Below, one piece after another: positions 16,179 to 24,818 of a stretch of DNA of 64,000 nucleotides (positions are counted from its first letter, which is position 1; each line of letters begins with the position of its first letter). The notes beneath the pieces are model-generated. The model did not search any database and was not told the DNA's origin. It worked only from the letters and a program-made list of their open reading frames with translations. A program made the position numbers and the translations under genes. Source of the stretch: CAVUPF01 sp963803755 (GTDB taxonomy: Bacteria > Actinomycetota > Thermoleophilia > Solirubrobacterales > 70-9); the NCBI GenBank assembly GCA_963803755.1, contig CAWDNP010000007.1, positions 496,001-560,000 of the forward strand, given 5' to 3'.

Positions 16179-18155
16179 ATGTCGATAGCCAAGGTCGAGC
16201 CGCTCACCACCGCCCGCTCGCTGCGTGGCCCGTTCGACTACCGGCTGCCCGCCGAGATGGCGGGCGTGGGTGTGGGGAGTGTCGTGCGGGTGCCTTTCGG
16301 GCGGCGGCGGGTGCTGGGTGTCGTCGTCGAAGTGGCTGAGTCCTCCGAGTTGCCGCCGAAGCGGCTAGCCGAGCCGATTGAGGCGCTGGAGACGGGGGTG
16401 CCGGCGGAGCTGGTGCGGCTCGGCCTCTGGGTTGGCGGTGAGTACTGCTCCACCCCCTCGCGTGGCCTGCGGCTGGTGTTGCCGCCCGGAGCCGGGGTCC
16501 GCAAGCACCGCAGCCGGCCGCGGGTCAAGCTGCCGGGGGTCGCGCTCGGCGCGACCGTCCCGCCGCGCCTGCTCCCCGAGCAGGAGCGGGCGGTCGAGGA
16601 GGTCGGCGCGGCGCTCAGCCGGGATGCGGGGGCAGATCGCGAGCTGCTCCTGCACGGGGTCACCGGCTCGGGCAAGACCGAGGTCTACCTGGCGACGGTC
16701 GAGTCGGTGCTGGCGCAGGGGAGGGGAGCGATCGTCCTCGTCCCCGAGATCGGACTCGCCCCGCAGGCGGTGTCGCGCTTCCGTGCCAGGCTGGGGGACC
16801 GCTTTGCCGTCCTTCACTCCGCCCTTACCGACGGCGAGCGCTACGACGAATGGCGGCGGCTGCGCAGCGGCGAGGCGAGCGTCTGCGTCGGCCCGCGCTC
16901 TGCCGTGTTCGCACCGGTCCGCGACCTCGGCCTGATCGTGATCGACGAGGAGCACGACCCCTCCTATAAGCAGGATGGCGACCCGAGCTATGATGCGCGA
17001 GCAGTCGCCCGCCACCGCGCCGCGGAGTGCGGCGCGGTGCTTCTGGCCGGCACCGCGACCCCGCGGCCGGAGTCGTGGCTGGAGCTGCCCCGCCTCGAGC
17101 TGCCGCGCCGCGTCGACGGCCGCCGCCTGCCGCCGGTTGAGGTGCTTAACATGCGCTCGGCCGACCCGCGCTCCGGCCCCCTGCATGCGGCCACCTGGGA
17201 GGCCCTTGAGGAGGTGCGCCGCGCCGGCGCCAAGGCGATCGTGATGATCAACCGGCGTGGTTTTGCCCCCTGGCTCACCTGCCGCTCGTGCGGGCGCCAC
17301 TGGGATTGCCCCAACTGCGACGTCTCGCTGATCGTCCACCGCCACAGCGACCGGCTGATCTGCCATCACTGCGCCCACGCCGAGCCGCTGCCGAGCGCCT
17401 GCGCGGAGTGCGGCTCGACGACGCTGTCGCGGGCCGGCGCTGGCACAGAGCGGATCGAGTCTCTGCTGTCGGAGCGCCTCATGCCGATGCCGGTCTTCCG
17501 TTTTGATTCCGACACCGCCGCCGGGCGCGGCGCCCACGCGGAAATCCTCGAGCGCTTTGACAAGGCGCCTAGCGGGGTGCTGGTCGGCACGCAGATGGTC
17601 GCCAAGGGCCATGATTTCCCCGAGGTGACGCTGAGCGCGATCCTCGACGCCGATGCGACCCTGCGCTTCCCCGACTTTCGCGCCGAGGAGCGGACCTTCG
17701 CGATGGTCGCCCAGCTCGCCGGGCGCAGCGGGCGCGGCGAGGCCGGGGGGAAGGTGATCGTCCAGACCATGGCGCCGGAGGCCCCCAGCATCGATCACGC
17801 CTCCCGCCACGACGCCGCCGGGTTCCTGGCCGGCGAGCTGGAGCGCCGCCGAGAGCTCCGCTACCCCCCCTTCTCGCACCTGGCGCGGATCGGGCTCGCT
17901 TCGGAGCGCGAGCAGCGACTCGAGGAGGTAGCCGCGCGCCTGGCCTCCGAGTTGGTCCCGGCGCTTCCTGAGGGCACCGACCTGCTCGGCCCGGCGCCGA
18001 TGTTTCGCGTTCGCAATCGCCACCGTCGCCGGCTGCTGATGAAGGCCTCTGACCGCGAGGGCACGGTCGCCGCGATCCGCAGCGTGGTCGAGCGCCTCGC
18101 CGCCGAGCGCTCCCTGCGCGACGTCGCGATCGGCGTCGACATCGACCCGCAATGA
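16179..18155 (+). CDS. priA: Primosomal protein N' (replication-restart helicase)
   Basis: 3'-to-5' DNA helicase that reloads the replisome at stalled forks. 658 residues with an N-terminal 3'-DNA-binding domain, Walker A GVTGSGKT (about 159-166), DEEH Walker B (about 255) and eight cysteines in four CxxC pairs (from about residue 367: CRSCG, CPNCD, CHHCA, CAECG) that bind two zincs. The helicase motifs in the C-terminal half are intact (GTQMVAKGHDFP, LAGRSGRGE). Some actinobacterial PriA homologues lack Walker A; this one keeps it and so is likely an active helicase. Confidence 0.96.
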   Translation: MSIAKVEPLTTARSLRGPFDYRLPAEMAGVGVGSVVRVPFGRRRVLGVVVEVAESSELPPKRLAEPIEALETGVPAELVRLGLWVGGEYCSTPSRGLRLVLPPGAGVRKHRSRPRVKLPGVALGATVPPRLLPEQERAVEEVGAALSRDAGADRELLLHGVTGSGKTEVYLATVESVLAQGRGAIVLVPEIGLAPQAVSRFRARLGDRFAVLHSALTDGERYDEWRRLRSGEASVCVGPRSAVFAPVRDLGLIVIDEEHDPSYKQDGDPSYDARAVARHRAAECGAVLLAGTATPRPESWLELPRLELPRRVDGRRLPPVEVLNMRSADPRSGPLHAATWEALEEVRRAGAKAIVMINRRGFAPWLTCRSCGRHWDCPNCDVSLIVHRHSDRLICHHCAHAEPLPSACAECGSTTLSRAGAGTERIESLLSERLMPMPVFRFDSDTAAGRGAHAEILERFDKAPSGVLVGTQMVAKGHDFPEVTLSAILDADATLRFPDFRAEERTFAMVAQLAGRSGRGEAGGKVIVQTMAPEAPSIDHASRHDAAGFLAGELERRRELRYPPFSHLARIGLASEREQRLEEVAARLASELVPALPEGTDLLGPAPMFRVRNRHRRRLLMKASDREGTVAAIRSVVERLAAERSLRDVAIGVDIDPQ

Positions 18156-18186
18156 GGGCAAGCTCAGTCCTTAGACTCAGTCTTCG

Positions 18187-18822
18187 ATGAGCGATCGAGT
18201 CGAGACCGAGACCGGTGAGCAGCGGCTAGAGGCTGAGCGGCTGGAGCGGCGCGAAGCGGCGCTTGCCCACGTGGTCAAGTTCGGCGACCCGGTCCTAAAG
18301 AGCAAAGCATCTGAGGTCGGCGACCTCAGTCCCGAGCTGCGGGCCGAGGTCGAGCGGATGATCGCGATCATGCGCGACGGCATGGGGGTCGGGCTGGCCG
18401 CCACCCAGCTCGGGATCCTGCGCCGGGTGCTCGTCTTTCAGGCGGGCTCCGACAGCGAGCCGACGGCGCTGGTCAACCCGGTGGTGGAGTGGCTCTCCGA
18501 AGAAGTCGCCGTCGCCGAGGAGGGCTGCCTCAGTCTGCCGCGGGTCTCGATGGACGTCGAGCGCCCCCTGCACGCGCGGATCGGCGGGCGCGATATCGGC
18601 GGCGAGCCAGTCGTGCTGGAGGCCTCGGGCCTGGAGGCGCGGGTCCTCCAGCACGAGATCGACCACCTCGACGGCGTGCTCATCCTCGATCGCGCCAGTC
18701 GCGAGCAACGCAAGGGGGCGCTGCGGGCGCTGCGCGAGGGCGACAGCTACAGCCCGCCGGTCCAGAGCGCCGAGGGGGATGCCGAGGTGGGCGAGCATCG
18801 CGAGCCTCGAACCGACGCGTGA
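18187..18822 (+). CDS. def: Peptide deformylase
   Basis: Removes the formyl group from new proteins. All three metal/active-site motifs are present: GVGLAATQ (about 68-75), EEGCLSLP (about 112-119, Cys ligand) and QHEIDH (about 156-161, two His ligands and catalytic Glu). The 211-residue length includes a 25-residue N-terminal extension and an acidic C-terminal tail. A TAGACT hexamer ends 9 bases before the ATG. It is followed at 22 bases by fmt, the enzyme that adds the formyl group. Confidence 0.96.
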   Translation: MSDRVETETGEQRLEAERLERREAALAHVVKFGDPVLKSKASEVGDLSPELRAEVERMIAIMRDGMGVGLAATQLGILRRVLVFQAGSDSEPTALVNPVVEWLSEEVAVAEEGCLSLPRVSMDVERPLHARIGGRDIGGEPVVLEASGLEARVLQHEIDHLDGVLILDRASREQRKGALRALREGDSYSPPVQSAEGDAEVGEHREPRTDA

Positions 18823-18844
18823 GTATCACAGCGCGGTCTGTCCG

Positions 18845-19750
18845 ATGAGGGTCATCTATCTGGGGACTTCGGACTTCGCCGCCGCCGTCTTGCGGCGCTT
18901 GGCTGACTCCCCGCATCGGCCGTGGCTGGTCATCACGCCGCCCGATCGCCCGCGGGGCCGGGGCCGCAAGACGCTGCCGCCCCCGGTCGCCGAGGTTGCC
19001 CGTGAGCTTGAGATCGAGTTGTTACAGACGGGCGACGTCAACGAAGAGGCGGCGCTTGAGCGAATCCGCTCCGCCCGGCCTGAGGCAGCTGCACTCTGCG
19101 CCTTCGGGCAGTTGATTCGCGAGCCGCTGCTCACGGAGCTGCCGATGCTAAACGTGCATCCCTCGCTGCTGCCCCGCTGGCGCGGGGCGGCGCCGATAGA
19201 GCGGGCGATCATGGCCGGAGACTCGCGCACTGGTGCCAGTGTCATGCGGGTGAGCGCCGGCCTTGACTCGGGCCCCCTCGCCCTGCGGGAGGAGACGGCG
19301 ATCGGCCCGGAGGATGACTTCGAGGCGCTCTCCGCCAAGCTGGCGGCGCTCGGCGGCGAGCTGCTGGTCGGGGCCTTGGAGCTGAGCGCGGAAGGCCGGC
19401 TGGAGCTCGAAGAGCAAGACGAGGGAGAGGCAACCTACGCCGAGAAGATCGAGCCGGCCGAGCGTCGCCTTGACCCCTCGCGCCCCGCCGTCGAGCTGGC
19501 CCGCGTCGTCCGCGCGCTGAGACCCCACATCGGCGCCTACTTGGAGATCTCGGGAGGAGGGCGGCTGGGCGTATGGCGGGCGCGCCCCGTCGACGTCGGC
19601 GTCAGGACCGGAGAGGTTCGCGCCGAGTGGGGGGCGCTCCTGCTCGGCTGCGGCCGCGGGGCGCTGCGGCTGGAAGTCGTCCAGCCGCAGGGGGGCAAGC
19701 CGATGCCGGTCGACGCCTACATGCGCGGCCACCCGCTACCCAGATTGTGA
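18845..19750 (+). CDS. fmt: Methionyl-tRNA formyltransferase
   Basis: Formylates initiator Met-tRNA. The protein starts MRVIYLGTSDFAAAVLRRL and has the formyl-THF-binding signature NVHPSLLPRWRGAAPI (about 101-116) and the catalytic Asp region SAGLDSGP. ATG 18845 is chosen because the family N-terminus begins here; the frame is open upstream inside def. 301 residues, with a C-terminal OB-like domain. Its stop overlaps the rsmB GTG. Confidence 0.95.
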   Translation: MRVIYLGTSDFAAAVLRRLADSPHRPWLVITPPDRPRGRGRKTLPPPVAEVARELEIELLQTGDVNEEAALERIRSARPEAAALCAFGQLIREPLLTELPMLNVHPSLLPRWRGAAPIERAIMAGDSRTGASVMRVSAGLDSGPLALREETAIGPEDDFEALSAKLAALGGELLVGALELSAEGRLELEEQDEGEATYAEKIEPAERRLDPSRPAVELARVVRALRPHIGAYLEISGGGRLGVWRARPVDVGVRTGEVRAEWGALLLGCGRGALRLEVVQPQGGKPMPVDAYMRGHPLPRL

Positions 19751-21126
19751 GCGAGGTGTCGGTGGCCCGGGCAGTCGCCTTCGAGGCGGTCCGGGCGACG
19801 TTTGAGCAGGGAGCCTTCACCGAGCTTGCGTTTCGTGAGATGGCCGGTGAGCGCCACCTCACCGGCCGCGAGCGCGCTCAAGCGCAACGCCTCGCTTATG
19901 GCACCGTGCAGCGGCGCGGGACCAGCGACGCGGCGATCGAGCGCCTCGCCGAGCGCGCACCGCGGTTGCTTGACCCACCGGTGCTGGCCGGCCTGCGGCT
20001 CGGCCTCTTTGAGCTCTTGTTCACCGACGCGACGCCCGATCACGCCGCCGTCGACCAGGCCGTCGAGCTGGTCAAGCTGGCTGGCGCCGCCCACGCCTCG
20101 AGCCTGGTCAACGCGGTGCTGCGGCGCGCCTCGCGCGAGCGCGAGGCGCTGACCTCCTCCCTGCTCGGGAGCGACTCGACCCCCGAGGCGGCTGCGGTCG
20201 CCCACTCGGCGCCGCTTTGGCTGGCGCAGATGTGGTGGCGCGAGCTGGGCCCGGGCGGGGCTCGCTCGCTGCTAGCGGCCTGCAACGAGCCAGCCGAGGT
20301 TGCAATGCGGGTGAGCCTTCTCCGCATCAGCCGTGACTCGGTGCTGAGGTCCCTGCGCGAGGCCGGGGTCAAGGCGGGCGAGGCGCGGGCCGAGTGGCCG
20401 CTCGGGGCGCCGGATGTGATCGCGCTCGCGGGCAGGACGGGCGAGTCCGTTCCCACCCTGGTGGCGGCCGGTGATCTCACCCCGCAGAGCCGCGGCTCCA
20501 CCGCCGTGGTCGAGGTCCTCGACCCCCGCGAGGGCGAGCACGTCCTTGACCTCTGCGCCGGCCCGGGGATCAAGACCGGCCAGATCGCCGCTCGGATGGG
20601 CGACCGCGGCGAGGTGATCTCGGTCGAGATCGACCCGGTCAGGGCGGCGGAGGTGGCCGCGCAGGCGCGCCGGCTCAGATTGCGAAGCATCACGGTGATC
20701 GAGGCCGACGCGGCGGAGATGGAGATGGCGCCCGGCTTTGACCGCGTTCTCCTCGACGCGCCCTGTTCAGACCTCGGCGCGCTCGCCTCGCGACCCGACG
20801 CCCGCTGGCGCAAATCCCCGCAAACGATCGAGCGGCTGGTGGAGGTGCAGCGCAGCGCGTTGCTGCGCGCTGCGCGGGTGCTGCGGCCGGGCGGCGTCCT
20901 GGTCTATGCGACCTGCACGATCTCTCGCCGCGAGAACGAGGACCAGATCGCGGCGCTGCTGGGCGCCTCGCGGGCCGGTGAGGCCCCACCGCTTGATCTC
21001 GAAGACCTCGGTGCCCGCGCTCCCGGCCTCGCCTCCCCGCTTAACTCGCGCTGTCTGCAGCTGCGCCCCGACCGCGATCACACCACCGGGTTCTTCATCT
21101 GTCGGTTGAGGCGCCATGATGGATAG
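19747..21126 (+). CDS. rsmB: 16S rRNA m5C967 methyltransferase
   Basis: SAM-dependent methyltransferase acting on 16S rRNA. The N-terminal 140 residues are a NusB-like RNA-binding domain (ARAVAFEAVRATFEQG, then DHAAVDQAVELVKLA), the rest a Rossmann methyltransferase with VLDLCAGPGIKTGQIA (about 266). Both catalytic cysteines are seen, in DAPCSDLG (about 337) and YATCTIS (about 388). GTG 19747 overlaps the fmt stop as GTGA and starts a normal NusB-domain N-terminus; 459 residues. Confidence 0.94.
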   Translation: MSEVSVARAVAFEAVRATFEQGAFTELAFREMAGERHLTGRERAQAQRLAYGTVQRRGTSDAAIERLAERAPRLLDPPVLAGLRLGLFELLFTDATPDHAAVDQAVELVKLAGAAHASSLVNAVLRRASREREALTSSLLGSDSTPEAAAVAHSAPLWLAQMWWRELGPGGARSLLAACNEPAEVAMRVSLLRISRDSVLRSLREAGVKAGEARAEWPLGAPDVIALAGRTGESVPTLVAAGDLTPQSRGSTAVVEVLDPREGEHVLDLCAGPGIKTGQIAARMGDRGEVISVEIDPVRAAEVAAQARRLRLRSITVIEADAAEMEMAPGFDRVLLDAPCSDLGALASRPDARWRKSPQTIERLVEVQRSALLRAARVLRPGGVLVYATCTISRRENEDQIAALLGASRAGEAPPLDLEDLGARAPGLASPLNSRCLQLRPDRDHTTGFFICRLRRHDG

Positions 21127-21128
21127 CG

Positions 21129-21368
21129 ATGACTGACGCTGGCGAGGTGGAGAGCCCGCTGCGGCGGGCGCCGTGCCCGGGTTGCGGTGAGCCGTGGCTG
21201 CGCCCCACGCAGCTGCCCGGCCGCTTCCGCTGCGTGTACTGCCTGAGCCGCTTTGAGCTGGTCTCGCAGTGCCCCAACTGCGGCGAGCACCAAACCATTG
21301 CCCGGATGAGCCACACCGAGGACATGCAGTGTCAGACCTGCGGCGCCTCCATGCTCAGACCCGTATGA
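21129..21368 (+). CDS. Small double zinc-ribbon protein
   Basis: 79 residues with four CxxC knuckles (CPGCG, CVYC, CPNCG, CQTCG), enough for two zinc sites. It begins 2 bases after rsmB, so it shares the rsmB transcript and may bind RNA or protein. Function not known. Confidence 0.75.
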   Translation: MTDAGEVESPLRRAPCPGCGEPWLRPTQLPGRFRCVYCLSRFELVSQCPNCGEHQTIARMSHTEDMQCQTCGASMLRPV

Positions 21369-21485
21369 GGAATCGATTCCGCCAAGGGCTGCCTGCGAGC
21401 GCCCGTTGCGGATAGCGCGGCCTCCGCATCGCTCCCCAGCGAATATGGATGCGAGGCTGGGCCGGCTTCGGCTAGGTTGCCTTCG

Positions 21486-22172
21486 GTGAGCCCGAGGATG
21501 ACGGATCTGCTGGTCGAGTCGAGGGTTGCGCCGTCGATCCTCTCGGCGGACTTCTCGCGGCTGGGGTCCCAGGTGGCCGAGGTGATGGAGGCCGGGGCGC
21601 GGGTGCTCCACGTCGATGTGATGGACGGGCACTTCGTGCCGCCGATCACGATCGGGCCGCTGGTCGCCGCCGCGATCGCCGACCAGGTCCACGACGCCGG
21701 TGGGGCGGTCGACGTCCATCTGATGATCGAGGCGCCCGAGCGCCACATAGAGGCCTTCGCCGAGGCCGGCGCCGACTCGATCACATTCCACCTCGAGGCA
21801 ACTCCGCACGCCAACCGAACCCTGTGCGCAATCCGCGAACTCGGCTGCCTCGCCGGCGTGGCGATCAATCCCGGCACGCCGGTTGGGGCCGTCTCTGAGC
21901 TCGCGGGCTTCGCTGACCTCGTCCTCTGCATGAGCGTCAACCCGGGCTGGGGCGGCCAGGCCTTCATCGAGTCCTCCCCCGGCAAGGTCGCCCGTTTCCT
22001 CCCGCTGGTCGGCGAGGCCAAGATCGAGGTCGATGGCGGTATCGATCCCTTAACGGCCGGCCCGATGGCCGCAGCTGGCGCTTCGGTGTTCGTCGCCGGT
22101 TCCGCCGTCTTTGGCGCCACCGACCCCGCCGCCGCTTACACCGAGATCGCCGCCGCCGCGGGCGCCGCGTAG
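21486..22172 (+). CDS. rpe: Ribulose-phosphate 3-epimerase
   Basis: Interconverts ribulose-5-phosphate and xylulose-5-phosphate. TIM-barrel protein with VAPSILSADFSRLG, HVDVMDGHFVPPITIGP (metal-binding His and catalytic Asp), MSVNPGWGGQ and EVDGGI followed by a phosphate-binding GSAVFG. GTG 21486 is chosen because a TAGGTT hexamer (21473-21478) ends 7 bases before it; ATG 21498 is an alternative four codons on, and TTG 21477 would overlap the -10. Confidence 0.94.
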   Translation: MSPRMTDLLVESRVAPSILSADFSRLGSQVAEVMEAGARVLHVDVMDGHFVPPITIGPLVAAAIADQVHDAGGAVDVHLMIEAPERHIEAFAEAGADSITFHLEATPHANRTLCAIRELGCLAGVAINPGTPVGAVSELAGFADLVLCMSVNPGWGGQAFIESSPGKVARFLPLVGEAKIEVDGGIDPLTAGPMAAAGASVFVAGSAVFGATDPAAAYTEIAAAAGAA

Positions 22173-22173
22173 C

Positions 22174-23595
22174 TCAGAGGCTCTCGTCGACGGCCGCCAG
22201 CTGGGCCTCCAGCTCCTCGGGCGAGCCGCTCTGAGGCACGTCCTCGGCCCGTTCGTGCGGGCGGCGGTAGATCAGGGAGAGCAGCCCCAGCAGCAGCCCG
22301 GCGGTGAGGACGAAGCCGATCTCGACCCGGCGGAACTCGTTTTCGACCAGCGGCAGGAAGTTCCAGCCGATGAAGAAGGCGGCGCAGCCGATCCAGCGCG
22401 CCGCGGCGCGGCGCACCTGGCCCTGGGCGACACAGGCCTGGTTGATCGTCACCGTGGAGAGGTAGAGGCCCATCCCGATCGTGATCAGCAGCAGCCCGGC
22501 CCGGTCGTAGGTGAACTTCTTGCTGAAGGCGATCTGCATCAGTCGCGGCCCGGCGATCCCCATCACGACCGCGGAGATTGCGGTGAAGGCCGCGATCCCG
22601 ATTAGCACCATCCGCACCGAGCGGTGGAACTCCTCCTCGCTGCCCTCCTCGGTGGAGGTGTGGAGGCTGGTCAGGTGGGGAAGGATGCTGGTCGAGACCG
22701 CTTGGAAGAGCTGCAGCGGTGCGCGGGCGATCATCAGCACGTTGAAGATGTAGCCGGCGGCCGCCGCGCCCTGAAGACCGCGGACGATCAGCGGGCCGGC
22801 GTTTAGGAAGGTCTGTTCGCTGAACATGATCAGCAGGACCGCGGCGGCGAAGCCACCGCCATGGCGCAGGGAGAACTCGGTGCGCTCGGCGTCCTCTCGC
22901 TGCGCCTGGGGTCGAGGCCGGGCCTGCTCGCGCTGGGCCCGGCGGGCGAAGGCGAGGGGGACGACCATCAGGCTGAGGCTGGGGGCGGCGACGATCCCGA
23001 TCGCCACCGCGGACTCGCCGCTCAGCAGGCTGACCGCGACGAGGACCGCGAACAGGGTGCGAAAGATTGATTCGGAGAGGATCAGGGCCGCGAAGAGGCC
23101 AAAGCGGCGGTTGCCGGCGAGGAAGCCACGGGCGAAGTAGCTCGCCGCGTAGAACACCACCGAGGAGAAGAAGACCCAGTAGAGGGCTTCGTTGCCCTCG
23201 AGCAGGTTGTTTTGGAGCGGCCCGCGCAGGGCCAGCGCCAGCGCCGCAAAGAGCGCCGTGAGGCCGAGCTGGATTTTCGCCGCCACCCGCATCGGCTGGC
23301 CGATCGGCTCGGCCGTGACCAGGCGTTCGGAGATGTGCCTGGAGAGCAGCTGTTCGATCGGCCGGTAAAGGGTCGAGACGGTGATGAAGACCGCCGACCA
23401 GAGCACGGTGATCTGCCCGTAGTCGGACTTGGACAGAACGTGTGAGGCGATGAAGAAATAGGTGTAGGTGATGACCCCCGTGAGGCCGACGCCGATTGCG
23501 AGGAAGCTCGCCGTCTTGCCGTAGTCGGCCGTCGCCGAGTCGCCGGCGGCGGGGGCCTCTCCCGGGGAGTCCGGGACTTTCTCTCCCAGCTGCAT
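22174..23595 (-). CDS. Polysaccharide/lipid-linked oligosaccharide flippase (MATE/MOP, Wzx-like)
   Basis: 473-residue protein with about 12 hydrophobic helices, a cytosolic N-terminal tail, and a loop rich in Arg and Gln in the middle (after about residue 212), as in Wzx/MurJ-type exporters. The first helix pair carries the RYxxPxE-like STLYRPIEQLLSR. Its ATG overlaps the stop of the upstream glycosyltransferase gene (ATGA), so the two act on the same glycolipid. The exact cargo is unknown. Confidence 0.85.
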   Translation of the reverse strand: MQLGEKVPDSPGEAPAAGDSATADYGKTASFLAIGVGLTGVITYTYFFIASHVLSKSDYGQITVLWSAVFITVSTLYRPIEQLLSRHISERLVTAEPIGQPMRVAAKIQLGLTALFAALALALRGPLQNNLLEGNEALYWVFFSSVVFYAASYFARGFLAGNRRFGLFAALILSESIFRTLFAVLVAVSLLSGESAVAIGIVAAPSLSLMVVPLAFARRAQREQARPRPQAQREDAERTEFSLRHGGGFAAAVLLIMFSEQTFLNAGPLIVRGLQGAAAAGYIFNVLMIARAPLQLFQAVSTSILPHLTSLHTSTEEGSEEEFHRSVRMVLIGIAAFTAISAVVMGIAGPRLMQIAFSKKFTYDRAGLLLITIGMGLYLSTVTINQACVAQGQVRRAAARWIGCAAFFIGWNFLPLVENEFRRVEIGFVLTAGLLLGLLSLIYRRPHERAEDVPQSGSPEELEAQLAAVDESL

Positions 23596-24581
23596 CAGCG
23601 CTCCGGCTTGCCGCGCTCGTAATGGGAGGGCTTAACGCCGAGCTCCAGCTCGACCCGACGTATTCGCTCAAAGACCCGTTGTGTCATCACCCTCTGGCCG
23701 GCCAGCAGGTCGCCGATCACCCCGAGCGCGACGAGCTGCACGGCTGCAATGAAGAGGACGGCGCCGAGGATCAGCGACTGGATGTGGCCGGTGCTGTTCC
23801 CGTTGATGATCCAGTCGAGCAGGAACGGCATCCAGGCGGCGATCGCCAGCGCGAAGACGACTAGCCCGGCGGTGGCGAACACCCGCAGCGGCTCATAGCG
23901 AGCGTAGATGCGCAGGATCCCCAGCGCGTTTCGGCGCACGTAGGAGCCGGTCGAGTCAAACAGCCGCGACTCGCGGGTCTGGGGGTTGGTGCCGACCTGG
24001 ACCTGGTCGACCGCGACCAGCATCTTGCCGGCCTGGATCAGGCTCTCCAGCGTGTAGGTGAATTCGTCGACGACGAGGAGCTGCAACGCCGCCTCGCGGT
24101 TGTAGGCGCGAAAGCCGGAGGTCGTGTCGGCGATATCGGTGCCCGAGAGCCGCCGCACGACCCAGCTGCCGAGGCGCTGCAGGGCCTTCTTGGCGCCGGA
24201 GAAGTGCTCGATTCGCGACACCTGTCGGTCGCCGACCACCATGTCGGCCTCGCCGGCGAGGATCGGAGCGAGCAGCTTCGGGATGTCGGCGCCGCGGTAC
24301 TGGTTGTCGGCGTCGGTGTTGACGACGACGTCGGCGCCCAGCTTCAGGCAGGCGTCAAGGCCGGCCTGAAAGCCGGCGGCAAGGCCCTTGTTGTTGGGGA
24401 GGCGCACGACATGGTCGACGCCGAGCTCGCGGGCTACATCGACCGTGCGATCAGTCGAGCCGTCATCGACGATCAGCAGCTCGATCTCCTCGATCTCCTC
24501 GATCTGGCGCGGGAGGTCGGCGATCGTGGCCGGCAGCGTCTTCTCCTCGTTTAGGCACGGGATCTGGATGATCAGCTTCAT
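23595..24581 (-). CDS. Family 2 glycosyltransferase with C-terminal membrane helices
   Basis: 328 residues. GT2 motifs: IIQIPCLNEEKTLPATI, LLIVDDGSTDRT and the DxD-type NTDADNQYRG, then DTTSGFRAYNREA, as in dolichyl/polyprenyl-phosphate glycosyltransferases. Two helices near residues 238-262 and 272-295 anchor it in the membrane. ATG 24581 is chosen because the fold begins there and a TACCCT hexamer lies 10 bases upstream; the frame open to 24758 is unsupported. Likely supplies a polyprenyl-linked sugar handled by the next gene's flippase. Confidence 0.9.
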   Translation of the reverse strand: MKLIIQIPCLNEEKTLPATIADLPRQIEEIEEIELLIVDDGSTDRTVDVARELGVDHVVRLPNNKGLAAGFQAGLDACLKLGADVVVNTDADNQYRGADIPKLLAPILAGEADMVVGDRQVSRIEHFSGAKKALQRLGSWVVRRLSGTDIADTTSGFRAYNREAALQLLVVDEFTYTLESLIQAGKMLVAVDQVQVGTNPQTRESRLFDSTGSYVRRNALGILRIYARYEPLRVFATAGLVVFALAIAAWMPFLLDWIINGNSTGHIQSLILGAVLFIAAVQLVALGVIGDLLAGQRVMTQRVFERIRRVELELGVKPSHYERGKPER

Positions 24582-24785
24582 CGGCGGGCTCAGGGTATCC
24601 GCGGGCGCGGCCCGACAGCGCTTTGGCGCGGTCCGCTCGTCCGGGCAGCAGGCCCTCCCCGCACTGCGTACTGCTCCGGTGTGAAACGCTCGCCTGCAGG
24701 ACCTGGGGGCCTGCCCCCGCCAGCCCGCCTGCGGCGCAGGCTCCGATCCCGACGCCACCCAGGCTAGGAACGATCTCTACGGGGC

Positions 24786-24818
24786 TAGAATTGGTTGACT
24801 GACCAGTCAATCAGTGAG
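24786..24818 (+). promoter_or_regulatory. Promoter -10 and operator-like palindrome before ribD
   Basis: TAGAAT (24786-24791) looks like a -10. It is followed at once by TTGACTGACCAGTCAA (24795-24810), a perfect inverted repeat with 7-bp arms and a 2-bp centre, which would cover the transcription start. TetR-family repressors bind sites of this kind. No FMN riboswitch core was seen upstream of the operon. Confidence 0.55.

Noticed and set aside
16365..18161. A 598-codon open frame antisense to priA
   Set aside because: Mirror of priA codon bias; priA on the plus strand has full family motifs.
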